Assembly (NCBI RefSeq): GCF_026427355.1
Contig: NZ_CP102664.1
Span: 1,674,001-1,738,000 of the forward strand
From: Sphingobium sp. JS3065
GTDB taxonomy: Bacteria > Pseudomonadota > Alphaproteobacteria > Sphingomonadales > Sphingomonadaceae
Length of the DNA stretch: 64,000 nt
Direction of reading: 5' to 3'
The notes beneath the pieces are model-generated. The model was not told where the DNA came from, made no database searches, and worked only from the letters and a program-made list of their open reading frames with translations. The position numbers and the translations under genes were made by a program. Of this stretch, positions 1 to 8,699 are shown in pieces (the stretch's first letter is position 1; each line of letters opens with the position of its first letter).

Positions 1-1
1 G

Positions 2-439
2 CTCGCGGCGATTGTCCTGCCCCAGATCAGCCTAGTGATGAGCCCCTCGATCGGCGCCTGGGCCGTCCGCAAGGCGCCGGGGCCGATCGCGAAGGGCGAC
101 TATGTGATGTTCACGCTCCACCATCCGATCGCCGGACCCAAGCCGGTCAGCGTCACCAAGCACGCGCTTTGCATGCCGGGCGAGCGGCTGACACTGATCG
201 AAACACCGTCGGTCGGTGCGCCCAAATCCTGGGACGCTCATTTTTTCTGCAATGGCGTGCTGCTCGGGGTCAGCCTTCCCTATGGGATTCACGGCCTCAA
301 GCTGGAGCATTTCCAGTGGAGCGGCGTGATCCCGCGCGGCATGGTCTATATCGGATCGCACCACCCGCGTGGGTTCGACAGCCGCTATTTCGGTTTGGTC
401 CCGATCAGCCGGCTAACCCGGATGGAGCGGCTGCTGTGA
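2..439 (+). CDS. S26-family conjugative signal peptidase, 3' part
   Basis: The reading frame is open from the window edge, so the N-terminus, which should hold the membrane anchor and catalytic Ser, is missing. The visible part has the general-base style segment of S26 peptidases (VSVTKHALCMPGERL, around a Lys followed by PGE/D) and the late motif IPRGMVYIGSHHPRGFDSRYFG, equivalent to the 'vPeg..vlGDN..nS.DSR' box of LepB/TraF proteases. It probably matures pilin or other transfer proteins at the inner membrane. Its stop codon overlaps the GTG start of the next gene (GTGA), and the gene order with TraF, TraH and TraG supports a transfer role. RP4 TraF and TrhF are the known relatives. Confidence 0.85.
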   Translation, partial: LAAIVLPQISLVMSPSIGAWAVRKAPGPIAKGDYVMFTLHHPIAGPKPVSVTKHALCMPGERLTLIETPSVGAPKSWDAHFFCNGVLLGVSLPYGIHGLKLEHFQWSGVIPRGMVYIGSHHPRGFDSRYFGLVPISRLTRMERLL

Positions 440-1332
440 GCCGCCGCGTCATGCTCGGCGCCGCGGCGATTGCCACCAGCCTGTTGCTCCCGGCAACCGC
501 GTTCGCGCAAAGCTCCGGCGATCCGGCGAAACTGAAGCAAGGCTATTGGTGGTACGAGGCGCCCAAGGCTCCGCCGCCCGCGGCCGAGGATCCAGAAGCA
601 CTGGCCAAGCCCGTCATCCCACCGATGGCAGAGCTTGCGACCTGGACGCCGCCCAAGATCCGAAAGCTGATCGAGCAGCAGCGCGACTATGCCGCCACGG
701 TGCTGACGGTCGATGCGGTCTCCGACTTCTGGCGACTGCAGGACTTCGCGCGGCGCAAGGCGCGGGCGTTTGCGGGCGTGACCCAGATCGCAATGCTCCA
801 GCACCCCGAGCTCAATTCGAAATCCGCGAACCCGATGGTCGGTGACGCGCGATCGGAACTCACGGCGCAGAAGGATGCGATCCGCCGCGGCTATCTGCGC
901 GCACATGCCAATGAATTCGCGCTCGTCATGTTTTCGCGTTCGACCTGCGGCTATTGCCGTGTCCAATGGCCGATCGTCCAACGCTTCCAGGAGGAGATGG
1001 GCTGGCAGGTCACGCTGATGGACGTCGGCAAACGACCTGAGGTCGGGCAGCGGTTCGGCGTTGAAATCACGCCGACCACGATGATCATCCGGCGCGGCAG
1101 CGCGCAGCGCATGGTGATCGCGAGTGGCGTCGAGGCTTATCCCAATCTCGCGCAGATGGCCTACCAGGCAGTGCGGCTGCTGCGCGGCGATATTCGCCCC
1201 GAACAGTTCATGACCGGCCCCGGCGAGGATGACGGCTTCTTCGATGCGCTCGGCAACGGCCCGGTCTCGGCGACCGATCCGCGAGCCTTGGGCGGCGATC
1301 TCGTCGATGTCAGCCTGGAGCCGAAGCGGTGA
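436..1332 (+). CDS. traF: Conjugal transfer pilus assembly protein TraF
   Basis: This is an exported thioredoxin-fold protein of the F-type transfer machinery (298 residues). A signal peptide runs to about residue 25 (VMLGAAAIATSLLLPATAFA), followed by the family's YWWYEAPKAPPP segment and a C-terminal thioredoxin domain with a CGYC motif (SRSTCGYCRVQWPIVQRF) and a cis-Pro region EITPTTMII. The GTG start at 436 overlaps the upstream stop. An in-frame ATG at 451 is an alternative that still keeps the signal peptide. F-plasmid TraF lacks the active-site cysteines, but many relatives keep CxxC as here, suggesting real disulfide chemistry during pilus assembly. The next gene overlaps by 4 bases. 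Confidence 0.88.
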   Translation: MSRRVMLGAAAIATSLLLPATAFAQSSGDPAKLKQGYWWYEAPKAPPPAAEDPEALAKPVIPPMAELATWTPPKIRKLIEQQRDYAATVLTVDAVSDFWRLQDFARRKARAFAGVTQIAMLQHPELNSKSANPMVGDARSELTAQKDAIRRGYLRAHANEFALVMFSRSTCGYCRVQWPIVQRFQEEMGWQVTLMDVGKRPEVGQRFGVEITPTTMIIRRGSAQRMVIASGVEAYPNLAQMAYQAVRLLRGDIRPEQFMTGPGEDDGFFDALGNGPVSATDPRALGGDLVDVSLEPKR

Positions 1333-1910
1333 TCCGGCTCGTCGCCCTGATCGGCATCCTGGGCTTGATGATAGACACCGGATCCGCTGCTGCCGCGCAG
1401 ACCGTTACGCGCGAGCAGGCGATGCGCGCCGCGATCCATCCGGTTGCAGACAGCAATGGCATGCACGCCTGGTTGTCGCGGGTCCCGGCGACGCGCGATT
1501 TCCCAGACGATTTCAACGCCACGCTGCGCGGTCAGGGGCCGGCGTTCGTCATCGAGATGACCACCACACCGGGATGCGTTCCCTGCGGCGATCTCTGGAC
1601 CAAGCTAACGGCGCTTGGAGCACGTTATGGCTGGCAGGTTCGGACGATCAGCGCGCAAGAGGCGATGATCCGATCGGGGCGGCTCGGTCTGCCCTGGGTC
1701 GGGCATCCGGTTTCCTGGGCGCGCCCGATCGCCGACGCGGGGCGCGTGGTGCCGATCGCGATCGGCACCGATCACAGCGCCAACCTTGCGCGCAACCTCT
1801 ATCTCGCGGCGAAGATGTTGACCGGCGTGCGGCCCGCAGTGGGGGTGCGCGCCATGTCCAAATTCACCGGCATCGTCGGCATGCCGGCACAATCACAAGG
1901 GAGGCGCTGA
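1329..1910 (+). CDS. trbB: TrbB-like thioredoxin-fold transfer protein
   Basis: A 193-residue exported protein. It has a hydrophobic signal segment (residues 2-22, ending SAAAAQ) and a single thioredoxin-like region containing TTPGCVPCGDLW, a CxxC motif with the spacing of disulfide isomerases. The ATG overlaps the stop of traF (ATGA). In F-type systems the gene between traF and traH that carries a DsbC-like fold is trbB, so that name fits position and fold. The sequence is otherwise divergent and the symbol is by synteny. Likely role: isomerising disulfides in Cys-rich periplasmic transfer proteins such as TraH or TraN. Confidence 0.7.
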   Translation: MIRLVALIGILGLMIDTGSAAAAQTVTREQAMRAAIHPVADSNGMHAWLSRVPATRDFPDDFNATLRGQGPAFVIEMTTTPGCVPCGDLWTKLTALGARYGWQVRTISAQEAMIRSGRLGLPWVGHPVSWARPIADAGRVVPIAIGTDHSANLARNLYLAAKMLTGVRPAVGVRAMSKFTGIVGMPAQSQGRR

Positions 1911-1963
1911 GCAATGGCGGGCGCAGCACCTCTCCTTCCCCTTGATTTCAACAGGAGCCCGCC

Positions 1964-3391
1964 ATGTTCCCAGCCCCCACCCGCGTCCGCCTTTTCCTCT
2001 CGGGCCTGATCCTTGCGACGGCTGCGAATGCCGCGCCAGCGAGCGCACAGAGCTGGGCCGAGAGCTGGTTCGACAATGTCACCTATACCAGTCCGGGCAG
2101 CTTCGAGGACCAGACGCGCGGTTATGTGACCGCAGGCGGCATGTCGGGCCGGGTCGATGTCCATAACGACTATCTGATGTCGTTGACGCTTCCCAAGGTG
2201 AAAGCCGGCTGCGGCGGCATCGACATGTTCCTGGGCGGCATGTCGTTCCTGGACCCGGACTATCTCGTGCAGAAGCTCGAGAGCATCCTGCAGGCCGCGC
2301 CTGCGGTCGCGTTCCAGTATCTGCTCGAGACGCTCGACGAGAAGATGGGGAACATCATCTCGAAGATGGAAGCGGCGACCAACTTCCTGAACTCGATCCA
2401 GGTCAATGACTGCCGCCTCGCCAACCGCATGGTTCAGATCGCCAAGGGCGACGACAATATGTCGGGTATTATCGAGGAGATGACCGGCTACAAATCGGTC
2501 AAGCAAGGCTTCGCCAAAAGCTACCAGAACTCCCGCGAGAAAATACAGGCCAACAACAACAATCCGACCGAGGATCTGCGCGACGCTCTGACCAATTGCC
2601 CGGCCGAGGTCACCGAGATCTTCCGCACCGGCTCGCTCTTGAGCCATGCCGCGACGCGGGTCGGAGCGGGCGACTGGGCAAGCGTGATGCGCGCCAGGGT
2701 CGGTGACGTTTATATGCGCTGGGATCCGACGGATAAGGTGCCGCTGTTCACCGCGATCCCACAATGCCCAGCGCAGGATACGGAGAGCCCCCAGGATTTC
2801 CTGACAGGTCGAGTCCAGAAGCGAGCGCTGAACATTCCCCCGACCGGCGCCGATTGCGCGCAGGATGGGACCGGGCGCGGGGCATTGATCCTGGCGCGCG
2901 AGCGAATGGAGTCGATCGCTACCAAGATTCGCACGCGCGCTGCGCTGTCAGCAGAAGAGCGGCAGTTTGTCGCCAATGTCCGGACGCTGCCGGTCTATCG
3001 CATGCTGGAATGGGGCGTGCGTCAGGGCGTGGTGAACTCGGTCATTGGCGACACAGACGAACTGGTCGCGCTCACCCTCGCCTATCAGATGCTCAACGAC
3101 CTTACGCGCACGATTGATTTCGCGGTGAGCAATGCCGAGCGCGGCACGAGCGCCGCGGGCGCGGCGGACGGTAATAGTGCCACGATCTGCCAGACCCGGA
3201 TCCTGTCCAAAGGCATCGAGCAACTGCGCGACCTGCGGGACGAGGTGCTGCGCCAACGCGCGCAGATGCGCCAAAGCTACATGGCGGCGCTCAACCAGGC
3301 GAACCTGTCGGCCAACTATGCCGGCCTCGTCCGCCAGCGCGACCGCGACGCGCGCGATGCCGCCGGCGCCGCCGCCACTCGCAACCAATAG
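1964..3391 (+). CDS. traH: Conjugal transfer pilus assembly protein TraH
   Basis: 475 residues, the usual length of TraH. A signal peptide ends near ASAQS (about residue 28). It is followed by the diagnostic N-terminal block SGRVDVHNDYLMSLTLPKVKAGCGGIDMFLGGMSFLDPD split across residues 60-98, with the conserved Cys-Gly-Gly-Ile-Asp core, and later conserved cysteines (NDC, TNCPAEV, IPQCPA, TICQTR). The C-terminus is a predicted coiled coil (LRDLRDEVLRQRAQMRQSY). TraH sits in the outer-membrane/periplasmic part of F-type T4SS and is required for pilus assembly. A short gap of 53 bases separates it from trbB, and traG follows 14 bases downstream. Confidence 0.93.
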   Translation: MFPAPTRVRLFLSGLILATAANAAPASAQSWAESWFDNVTYTSPGSFEDQTRGYVTAGGMSGRVDVHNDYLMSLTLPKVKAGCGGIDMFLGGMSFLDPDYLVQKLESILQAAPAVAFQYLLETLDEKMGNIISKMEAATNFLNSIQVNDCRLANRMVQIAKGDDNMSGIIEEMTGYKSVKQGFAKSYQNSREKIQANNNNPTEDLRDALTNCPAEVTEIFRTGSLLSHAATRVGAGDWASVMRARVGDVYMRWDPTDKVPLFTAIPQCPAQDTESPQDFLTGRVQKRALNIPPTGADCAQDGTGRGALILARERMESIATKIRTRAALSAEERQFVANVRTLPVYRMLEWGVRQGVVNSVIGDTDELVALTLAYQMLNDLTRTIDFAVSNAERGTSAAGAADGNSATICQTRILSKGIEQLRDLRDEVLRQRAQMRQSYMAALNQANLSANYAGLVRQRDRDARDAAGAAATRNQ

Positions 3392-3405
3392 CCGAAGAGA
3401 TCGCC

Positions 3406-6400
3406 ATGCGCCGCCTCGCCAAGCCCCTCGCCTTCCTGCCCGCGCTTCTCGCCGCGACCCCCGCGTTTGCGGTCGATACCAGCTTTCACACCTATGACGG
3501 GTTCGCCGAGACGGTCGATGCGTTCCGGCTGGTGTCGATGATTTTCGCGGATCCGCGCTATGAGACGCTGGTGCTGATCGTCGCGACCGTCGGCATCGGC
3601 CTGGGTGCGCTTCTCGCCAGCGTTCGCGGCTCGGGCATGGGACTGGTGGCGTTCGGTTTCCAGATCCTCGTCGGCATCGGCATCTTCGTCGGGCTGATCG
3701 CCACCACGGGCACGGTCCATGTCTACGACAGGGTCCGTAATGCCTATCAGCCGGTCGGCGGCGTGCCCACCTTGCTGGTGCTGGTGGCGGGTGCGACCAA
3801 CATGATCGAGCGAGCACTGGTGGAGACGATCGACGACAACACCCTCGATCCCAATGCCAAGATCGAGTTCGGCGCCGGCGGGCACAGCTTCGACCTGTTC
3901 CTGAACGCGGTCTCGCCGCGCGGGCCGATGACCGACACGTTCCTGGACGCGACGATCAAGGATTACGTCCGTCAATGCTATCCGGTCGCGCGTGTTTCGG
4001 CTGCCTATGGCGTCGACGACGACAAGCTGTTCCGCACGACCACCGACCTGCCTGCGGCGTTCGCGGCGATGGCGGGGCCAGCGACCTTTTCGACGGTCTA
4101 TACCGAGTCCGACAAGGGCGGGACAACGGTGAGTTGCACCGATGCCTGGGCGCATATCTCGGACCGGCTGTCCGACCCGACCCTGTTCGAGAGCTATAGC
4201 CAGCAGGTCTGTTCGCGGACCGGATTCGATACGGCCAATGCCCAGCAACTCGCCCGTTGCCGCCAGCAGCTCGGTGAAATGGGACAGATGATGCTCGGCC
4301 GTCCCCTGACCATCCAGGCGCTGATGTCCCATATCTTGCTCGGCAATACGGTGGGCGATGTGCTGTTCGAGGATTCCCCGGCGACAGCCGCACGCGTGAT
4401 GGCCAACCGGGCGGTCGTTTCGAACGGCTTGGCGACGATGTCGGTCGCCAATGAATGGATGCCGACAATCCGCGCGACGGTGTTCGGGATCATGCTGTTC
4501 ATGATACCCGTCGCGCTGCTGTTCATCCTGACGCCGATCAATCTACGTGTCGCGAGCTTCGCGCTTGGCCTGTTCGTATTCGTGGCGCTCTGGGGTGTCA
4601 TCGATGCCGGTATCTATCAGCTGACGCTTGGCCGCGCGGCTGATGCGCTCGCCGAGATGCGATCGAATGCGCTCGGCGCCAATGCCTGGTTGCTGGCCCC
4701 GTCGGCGGCAATGAAGGCACTGGCAATCTTCGGGAGCTTCCGCACGGCTGCCGCTGGCTTAGCCGGCGCATTCGTGTTCACCGTCTTTCGGTTCAGCGGC
4801 AATGTCTTCACTTCCTTCACCAGCGGCACCCTTGGCGTCACTGGCCAGGCCAGCGCGGCCGCGGCATCGCTCGGCACGAGCGAAGGCTACGCCTCGGCAC
4901 TCGAGAGTCAGGCCTCGGCCGCAGGCACGCGCGCGCGCGCCGGCGCCGCTTCGAGCTTTGGCGACTTTGGCGAGCGTTCGACCTTCGGCGCCAATCGCGC
5001 CTATGGTGAGGCTGGCCGTATTCTTGGCGAACGGCCGGGTGCGGCGGGTGGCACCGCGTTCGCGCTCGGCGGCATCGAGGGCGCGCGGCAGATGGGCAGC
5101 CTGTCGCCGGCCCTCAACGGCCGTGACCTGGGCGACCCGCAAGTAGCCCGCGCGGTCCAGGCCAATGCCGCCACCAGCGCAATTCACCAGTTCGCCGAGA
5201 AGGACGCGCTTCGGTCACTCGGCAACACTTATTTCGGCCAGGGCGAGACCGGCGAGAAGGCATTCGCGGCATTTTCGCAGAATCTCGTCCAGTGGCGGGC
5301 ATTTGGCGACCAGCGGGCTTACGGCATGATGATGCAGGGGGCGACGCGCCATTTCGAGCGCGGCGGCTATTCGGCGAAGGACGCCGAGTTGAAGGCGTCG
5401 GGCGTGATCGGCGAGGCGCAGTCCGACCCGACCTTCGCCAAGCTGATCGCCAATGCCTATGATCAGGAGCAGATGATTGCCAACGACCTGACATCGGCCC
5501 AGATTCAAGTTGGCGCGATGGAAGGCCGGCGGGACTTTGCCGGGGAAAGTGTCGCCGGGATCGAGCGCGGCAACGTCGCGACCGAGCAGGCGCTGCGCAC
5601 CGGCAGCAACCAGGGCCAGCGCGACGCCGCGCAAATGCTCGGCCTTCCTCCACAAGAGACCGCGCGCCGCATCGGCTTCGTCAACGCGCTATCCGGTGAA
5701 GCCCGCAGTTCCGCAATCTCTCAACTCTCCCGCGCCACTGGACGCAACGAGGCGCAGGTGCTTCACGCCCTCGAAACTTACAATGCCGCGACCCAGGTCG
5801 GCACCGCCGATGGTGCGACGGCCGAGGCCGGTCGCGAAGGAACAAGTGTCTATGGGCGGACCCGCGAAGCGGCAGAATATGATTTCGCCGAGCGCTCGGG
5901 CAAACTCGACGCCCAGCGCGAGGTGGGCACCGGCGGCACGCGGTCGGCTGCGCGGATCGGAGAGCAACGCCGACAGTCCGATAATTTCGGGTTTGCAGAA
6001 GGCGCCGCAGCGGCCGGCGTCTCAACGCGCGAGGCGGCGCACCTCGACAGCTTCATCCAGGCTCTGAGCCGGACGGCCGGCAATCAGGTCGATATGGCTG
6101 AGGGCGGTGCTGCGGGCATCGCCGATCGCGCCGGCAACGAGCGGCTGACCAGGATCGTCGATAACGAGCGGCTGAGCCGGATGCAGGGGCTGCTGCGCAG
6201 CCACGGCATCACCATGTCGAAGCGCGAGTTGGCAATGGCGCAGAATGGCGATCTCGCAATGAACCTGACCGCGGATCAGGCTGGTCAGTTGCTCCGCGCG
6301 GGCCTGATCAACGAAAGTCAGTTTGGCGCATTGGCCAAGGGAGGAAATGCTCGCTTCAGCTTTGCCGAGAACGATCTGCTCGTATCCAGCAGCGCAGGGT

Positions 6401-7149
6401 TCCAGCAATCCGCGCGCAATGACACGAGCACGCGGTTCGAAGCGGGCAAGCAAGCCGGCCCCGACACGATCGAGCACTTCATGGGCGGCGGCGAGGAAGG
6501 CCGTGCCGCGATGGCCAACTGGCTGCAGGGCGGGTTCGAGATGGACCGCAAAGGCGAGTGGCGGCTGAAGCCGCAGGTTGCCGATACCCTACAGCGCGAC
6601 GTTCAGGCGGTCATGGCGCAGACAGGGTGGCAGCGGTCGCTGAGCCGCTCGGCGGACAAGCAAAATGCCATGGGAACAGCGGTTGACCTAGACATCGGCG
6701 GCGGGGCCTCAGCAGAGTCAGGGGGACGAAGCACATCTGATAGCACGAAAGGCAGCTCGCGCGGTGGCCGGGGGGCACAGGGGCACGTCGGGGGCACCCT
6801 CGGATTCAATAGTACGGAGACCAGCGTGACGAGTTCGAGCGCGTCGGCGACGATGGACATCGTCAATTATGATGTTCGCAATGCAATAGCAGCGGCGGAG
6901 CGGGCCGCTTCAAAATCAAGCAATCCGCAAAGAGCCTTCTCGGAGGAGTTGGGACGACAGGTCCTTGGACCCCAAGGACTTCGAAACCGGTATCTCGAAA
7001 ACGCAGATTCAGGCAGAGGCACGTTCGACTATGCAGCTCCCATCGTTTCGGGAGAACAGTCCTCGGTGCTAAGCAGCGGGAGGCTAACCGGTGATCGGGA
7101 TCATGGCAGCAACGATGGCGACCCGTCATTCAAGACACGCAAGGATTAG
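3406..7149 (+). CDS. traG: Conjugal transfer / mating-pair stabilisation protein TraG
   Basis: A 1247-residue protein, longer than F TraG (about 940). It has a cleavable or anchoring N-terminus (residues 1-23, ALLAATPAFA), two membrane segments at about 45-110, further segments at about 355-475, and then a long soluble Ala/Gly/Ser/Glu-rich C-terminal domain typical of TraG_N-type proteins. The N-terminal membrane part works in pilus assembly; the C-terminal part of F TraG acts in mating stabilisation and entry exclusion with TraS. It is the last transfer gene here and ends 4 bases past the stop of a convergent gene. No entry-exclusion partner was recognised, although the convergent small membrane protein could be one. 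Confidence 0.92.
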   Translation: MRRLAKPLAFLPALLAATPAFAVDTSFHTYDGFAETVDAFRLVSMIFADPRYETLVLIVATVGIGLGALLASVRGSGMGLVAFGFQILVGIGIFVGLIATTGTVHVYDRVRNAYQPVGGVPTLLVLVAGATNMIERALVETIDDNTLDPNAKIEFGAGGHSFDLFLNAVSPRGPMTDTFLDATIKDYVRQCYPVARVSAAYGVDDDKLFRTTTDLPAAFAAMAGPATFSTVYTESDKGGTTVSCTDAWAHISDRLSDPTLFESYSQQVCSRTGFDTANAQQLARCRQQLGEMGQMMLGRPLTIQALMSHILLGNTVGDVLFEDSPATAARVMANRAVVSNGLATMSVANEWMPTIRATVFGIMLFMIPVALLFILTPINLRVASFALGLFVFVALWGVIDAGIYQLTLGRAADALAEMRSNALGANAWLLAPSAAMKALAIFGSFRTAAAGLAGAFVFTVFRFSGNVFTSFTSGTLGVTGQASAAAASLGTSEGYASALESQASAAGTRARAGAASSFGDFGERSTFGANRAYGEAGRILGERPGAAGGTAFALGGIEGARQMGSLSPALNGRDLGDPQVARAVQANAATSAIHQFAEKDALRSLGNTYFGQGETGEKAFAAFSQNLVQWRAFGDQRAYGMMMQGATRHFERGGYSAKDAELKASGVIGEAQSDPTFAKLIANAYDQEQMIANDLTSAQIQVGAMEGRRDFAGESVAGIERGNVATEQALRTGSNQGQRDAAQMLGLPPQETARRIGFVNALSGEARSSAISQLSRATGRNEAQVLHALETYNAATQVGTADGATAEAGREGTSVYGRTREAAEYDFAERSGKLDAQREVGTGGTRSAARIGEQRRQSDNFGFAEGAAAAGVSTREAAHLDSFIQALSRTAGNQVDMAEGGAAGIADRAGNERLTRIVDNERLSRMQGLLRSHGITMSKRELAMAQNGDLAMNLTADQAGQLLRAGLINESQFGALAKGGNARFSFAENDLLVSSSAGFQQSARNDTSTRFEAGKQAGPDTIEHFMGGGEEGRAAMANWLQGGFEMDRKGEWRLKPQVADTLQRDVQAVMAQTGWQRSLSRSADKQNAMGTAVDLDIGGGASAESGGRSTSDSTKGSSRGGRGAQGHVGGTLGFNSTETSVTSSSASATMDIVNYDVRNAIAAAERAASKSSNPQRAFSEELGRQVLGPQGLRNRYLENADSGRGTFDYAAPIVSGEQSSVLSSGRLTGDRDHGSNDGDPSFKTRKD

Positions 7150-7586
7150 CGTCCGTGGCGCCGTGCCCGGCTCTTGGGGCTACCAATCCACATCGAGCCC
7201 GAAAGCGGACTGAGTGGATCCATATAAGCAGGGGGACTACCCGGCGTTCGCCGGTGGAAGGCGCTCGCCCTGCCGTGTTCGGCTGGGTACGTTTCGCTCC
7301 AAGCGTCGCTCTCGCGCCACCTCCGGGCGAAGCCAAACCCCAGAACGATAAGAGCCGTCACGGGAAGAAAGACAATATTGAGGTAGATACCAACGCTGCT
7401 GGTGTAGAAATCCGCGAGGAAGTCGATCCCGAAAGGTGATCCGGCAGGAAGCCAGTAGATGGGGATCGCAGCCCACCAGAGCTTCGCGTACCATGGACGC
7501 CACAGATAGTCCGCAGCGCGCGGCCGAACCCACTCCTCGGCTGGAACGACCGGTTCATCCATATTGGTGGCAGAATCTGGCGACAT
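7146..7586 (-). CDS. Small membrane protein of unknown function beside traG
   Basis: 146 residues from an ATG at 7586, with AGGAA about 12 bases upstream; longer in-frame starts lack good initiation signals. It has a charged, acidic N-terminus (MDEPVVPAEEWVRPRA), an aromatic-rich stretch (YLWRPWYAKLWWAAIPIYWLP) and two apparent membrane spans (about 40-60 and 75-97, SVGIYLNIVFLPVTALIVLGFGF), then an Arg/Ser-rich tail. No family was recognised. It converges on traG with a 4-base overlap of the stop codons. Position and topology would fit an entry- or surface-exclusion protein, but that is inference only. Confidence 0.6.
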   Translation of the reverse strand: MSPDSATNMDEPVVPAEEWVRPRAADYLWRPWYAKLWWAAIPIYWLPAGSPFGIDFLADFYTSSVGIYLNIVFLPVTALIVLGFGFARRWRESDAWSETYPAEHGRASAFHRRTPGSPPAYMDPLSPLSGSMWIGSPKSRARRHGR

Positions 7587-7815
7587 TTGATCCGCGTTCC
7601 TGTGCGTGACGGTTATAGCAAAATCCGCACGCTTTTGGAATCGACGATCTGGAATGGATGGGAAATATTCATGGCGCATAGCCAATCTCCTCCAGCCGCG
7701 ATCCCCCCTTCCCCTCCGACCCGGAATTTCGGCCATAGGGTCATGCCATGCGGCCGAGGGGGGCGCCCAATGAACATTTAGACCCGTCGGCAAAATGTGA
7801 CGGAAGCGTAAAATT

Positions 7816-7827
7816 ATGTCATGACAT
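7816..7827. promoter_or_regulatory. Palindrome, candidate TacA operator
   Basis: A perfect 12-bp palindrome ATGTCATGACAT lies 46 bases upstream of the tacA start codon. Ribbon-helix-helix antitoxins such as TacA bind short palindromes over their own promoter, so this is a plausible autoregulatory site. No second copy was seen next to it. Confidence 0.4.
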
Positions 7828-7873
7828 TGTCCGGCATGTCGGGTATGAGGGGTGGATCGAAAGGAGGTGTGTC

Positions 7874-8161
7874 ATGGCTTCTGCTACCGCCCGAACTGAG
7901 AAACTCGATCTACGCCTGTCACCCACTGCAAAGCGGACGCTTCAACAGGCTGCGCTCGCTGCGCATCGCTCGGTCAGCGAATTCGTGCTGGAAAGCGCAT
8001 TGGCGCGCGCTGAAGAGACGCTCCCCGATCGTCGGGAGTTCAATCTGGACGCGGACCAGTGGGCGGCATTCCTGGCAGCACTCGATGCGCCCCCTCGCCA
8101 CACGCCAAGGCTGGCTGAACTGCTTACAAAGCCGAGCGTGTTCGAGCAGGACCCAGGTTAA
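7874..8161 (+). CDS. tacA: TacA-type (DUF1778) antitoxin
   Basis: 95 residues from an ATG preceded by a near-perfect AAGGAGGT ribosome site. The N-terminal half is a ribbon-helix-helix DNA-binding domain of the DUF1778 type (EKLDLRLSPTAKRTLQQAA followed by RSVSEFVLESAL). The C-terminal half has the conserved tail that wraps the toxin (FNLDADQWAAFLAALDAPPR). TacA antitoxins bind GNAT toxins and repress their own promoter. The toxin gene follows 8 bases downstream, so the pair is a standard two-gene operon. Confidence 0.93.
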   Translation: MASATARTEKLDLRLSPTAKRTLQQAALAAHRSVSEFVLESALARAEETLPDRREFNLDADQWAAFLAALDAPPRHTPRLAELLTKPSVFEQDPG

Positions 8162-8169
8162 GCGCACCG

Positions 8170-8673
8170 ATGGCGCCCCAGTTTCGCATTGAAAAGCTTC
8201 GCCGCGACCATGCCATCGATGTTTTCGATTGCGGTCGCGAGGAGCTCAACCGGTTCCTGTCGCGCTACGCCTGGCAGGCGCAGCAAGGCGGGGCATCCCA
8301 GTCCTACGTTGCCCTAACCGGAGACGAGGTTGTGGGTTTCCACACTCTGGTTGTGGGGCATGTCGATCATAGTGATGCGCCCGATCGCCTGACAAAGGGA
8401 ATGGCGCGGCACCCCGTTCCGTTGATGATCCTTGCACGGCTCGGCGTTTCGACTGGCTATCAAGGAAAAGGGCTCGGCTCCGGTCTTCTGAAAGATGCCC
8501 TCACGCGGACTTTGCAGGCAGCCGATATCGCTGGAATTCGTGCAATCGCTGCACATGCCAAGGACGAGGCTGCACGCCAATTCTATCAGAATTTCGATTT
8601 CATCCCAGGGTTATCGGATCCAAATCACATGTTCCTATTGTTGAAAGATGCCCGGCGGCATCTCCAGGGATAA
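8170..8673 (+). CDS. tacT: TacT-type GNAT acetyltransferase toxin
   Basis: 167 residues, the typical length for TacT/AtaT-like toxins. It begins with the family start IEKLRRDHAIDVFDCGREELNRFL (positions 6-29) and contains the acetyl-CoA loop GVSTGYQGKGLGSGLL (Q/RxxGxG/A). The C-terminal catalytic Tyr region is EAARQFYQNFDFIP. Such toxins acetylate the amino group of aminoacyl-tRNA and stop translation. The immediately preceding tacA gene supplies the antitoxin. Probably a plasmid or element stabilisation module, given its place just after the transfer genes. Confidence 0.93.
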   Translation: MAPQFRIEKLRRDHAIDVFDCGREELNRFLSRYAWQAQQGGASQSYVALTGDEVVGFHTLVVGHVDHSDAPDRLTKGMARHPVPLMILARLGVSTGYQGKGLGSGLLKDALTRTLQAADIAGIRAIAAHAKDEAARQFYQNFDFIPGLSDPNHMFLLLKDARRHLQG

Positions 8674-8699
8674 TTGCGAAGAACAGAAACAGGACAGCC

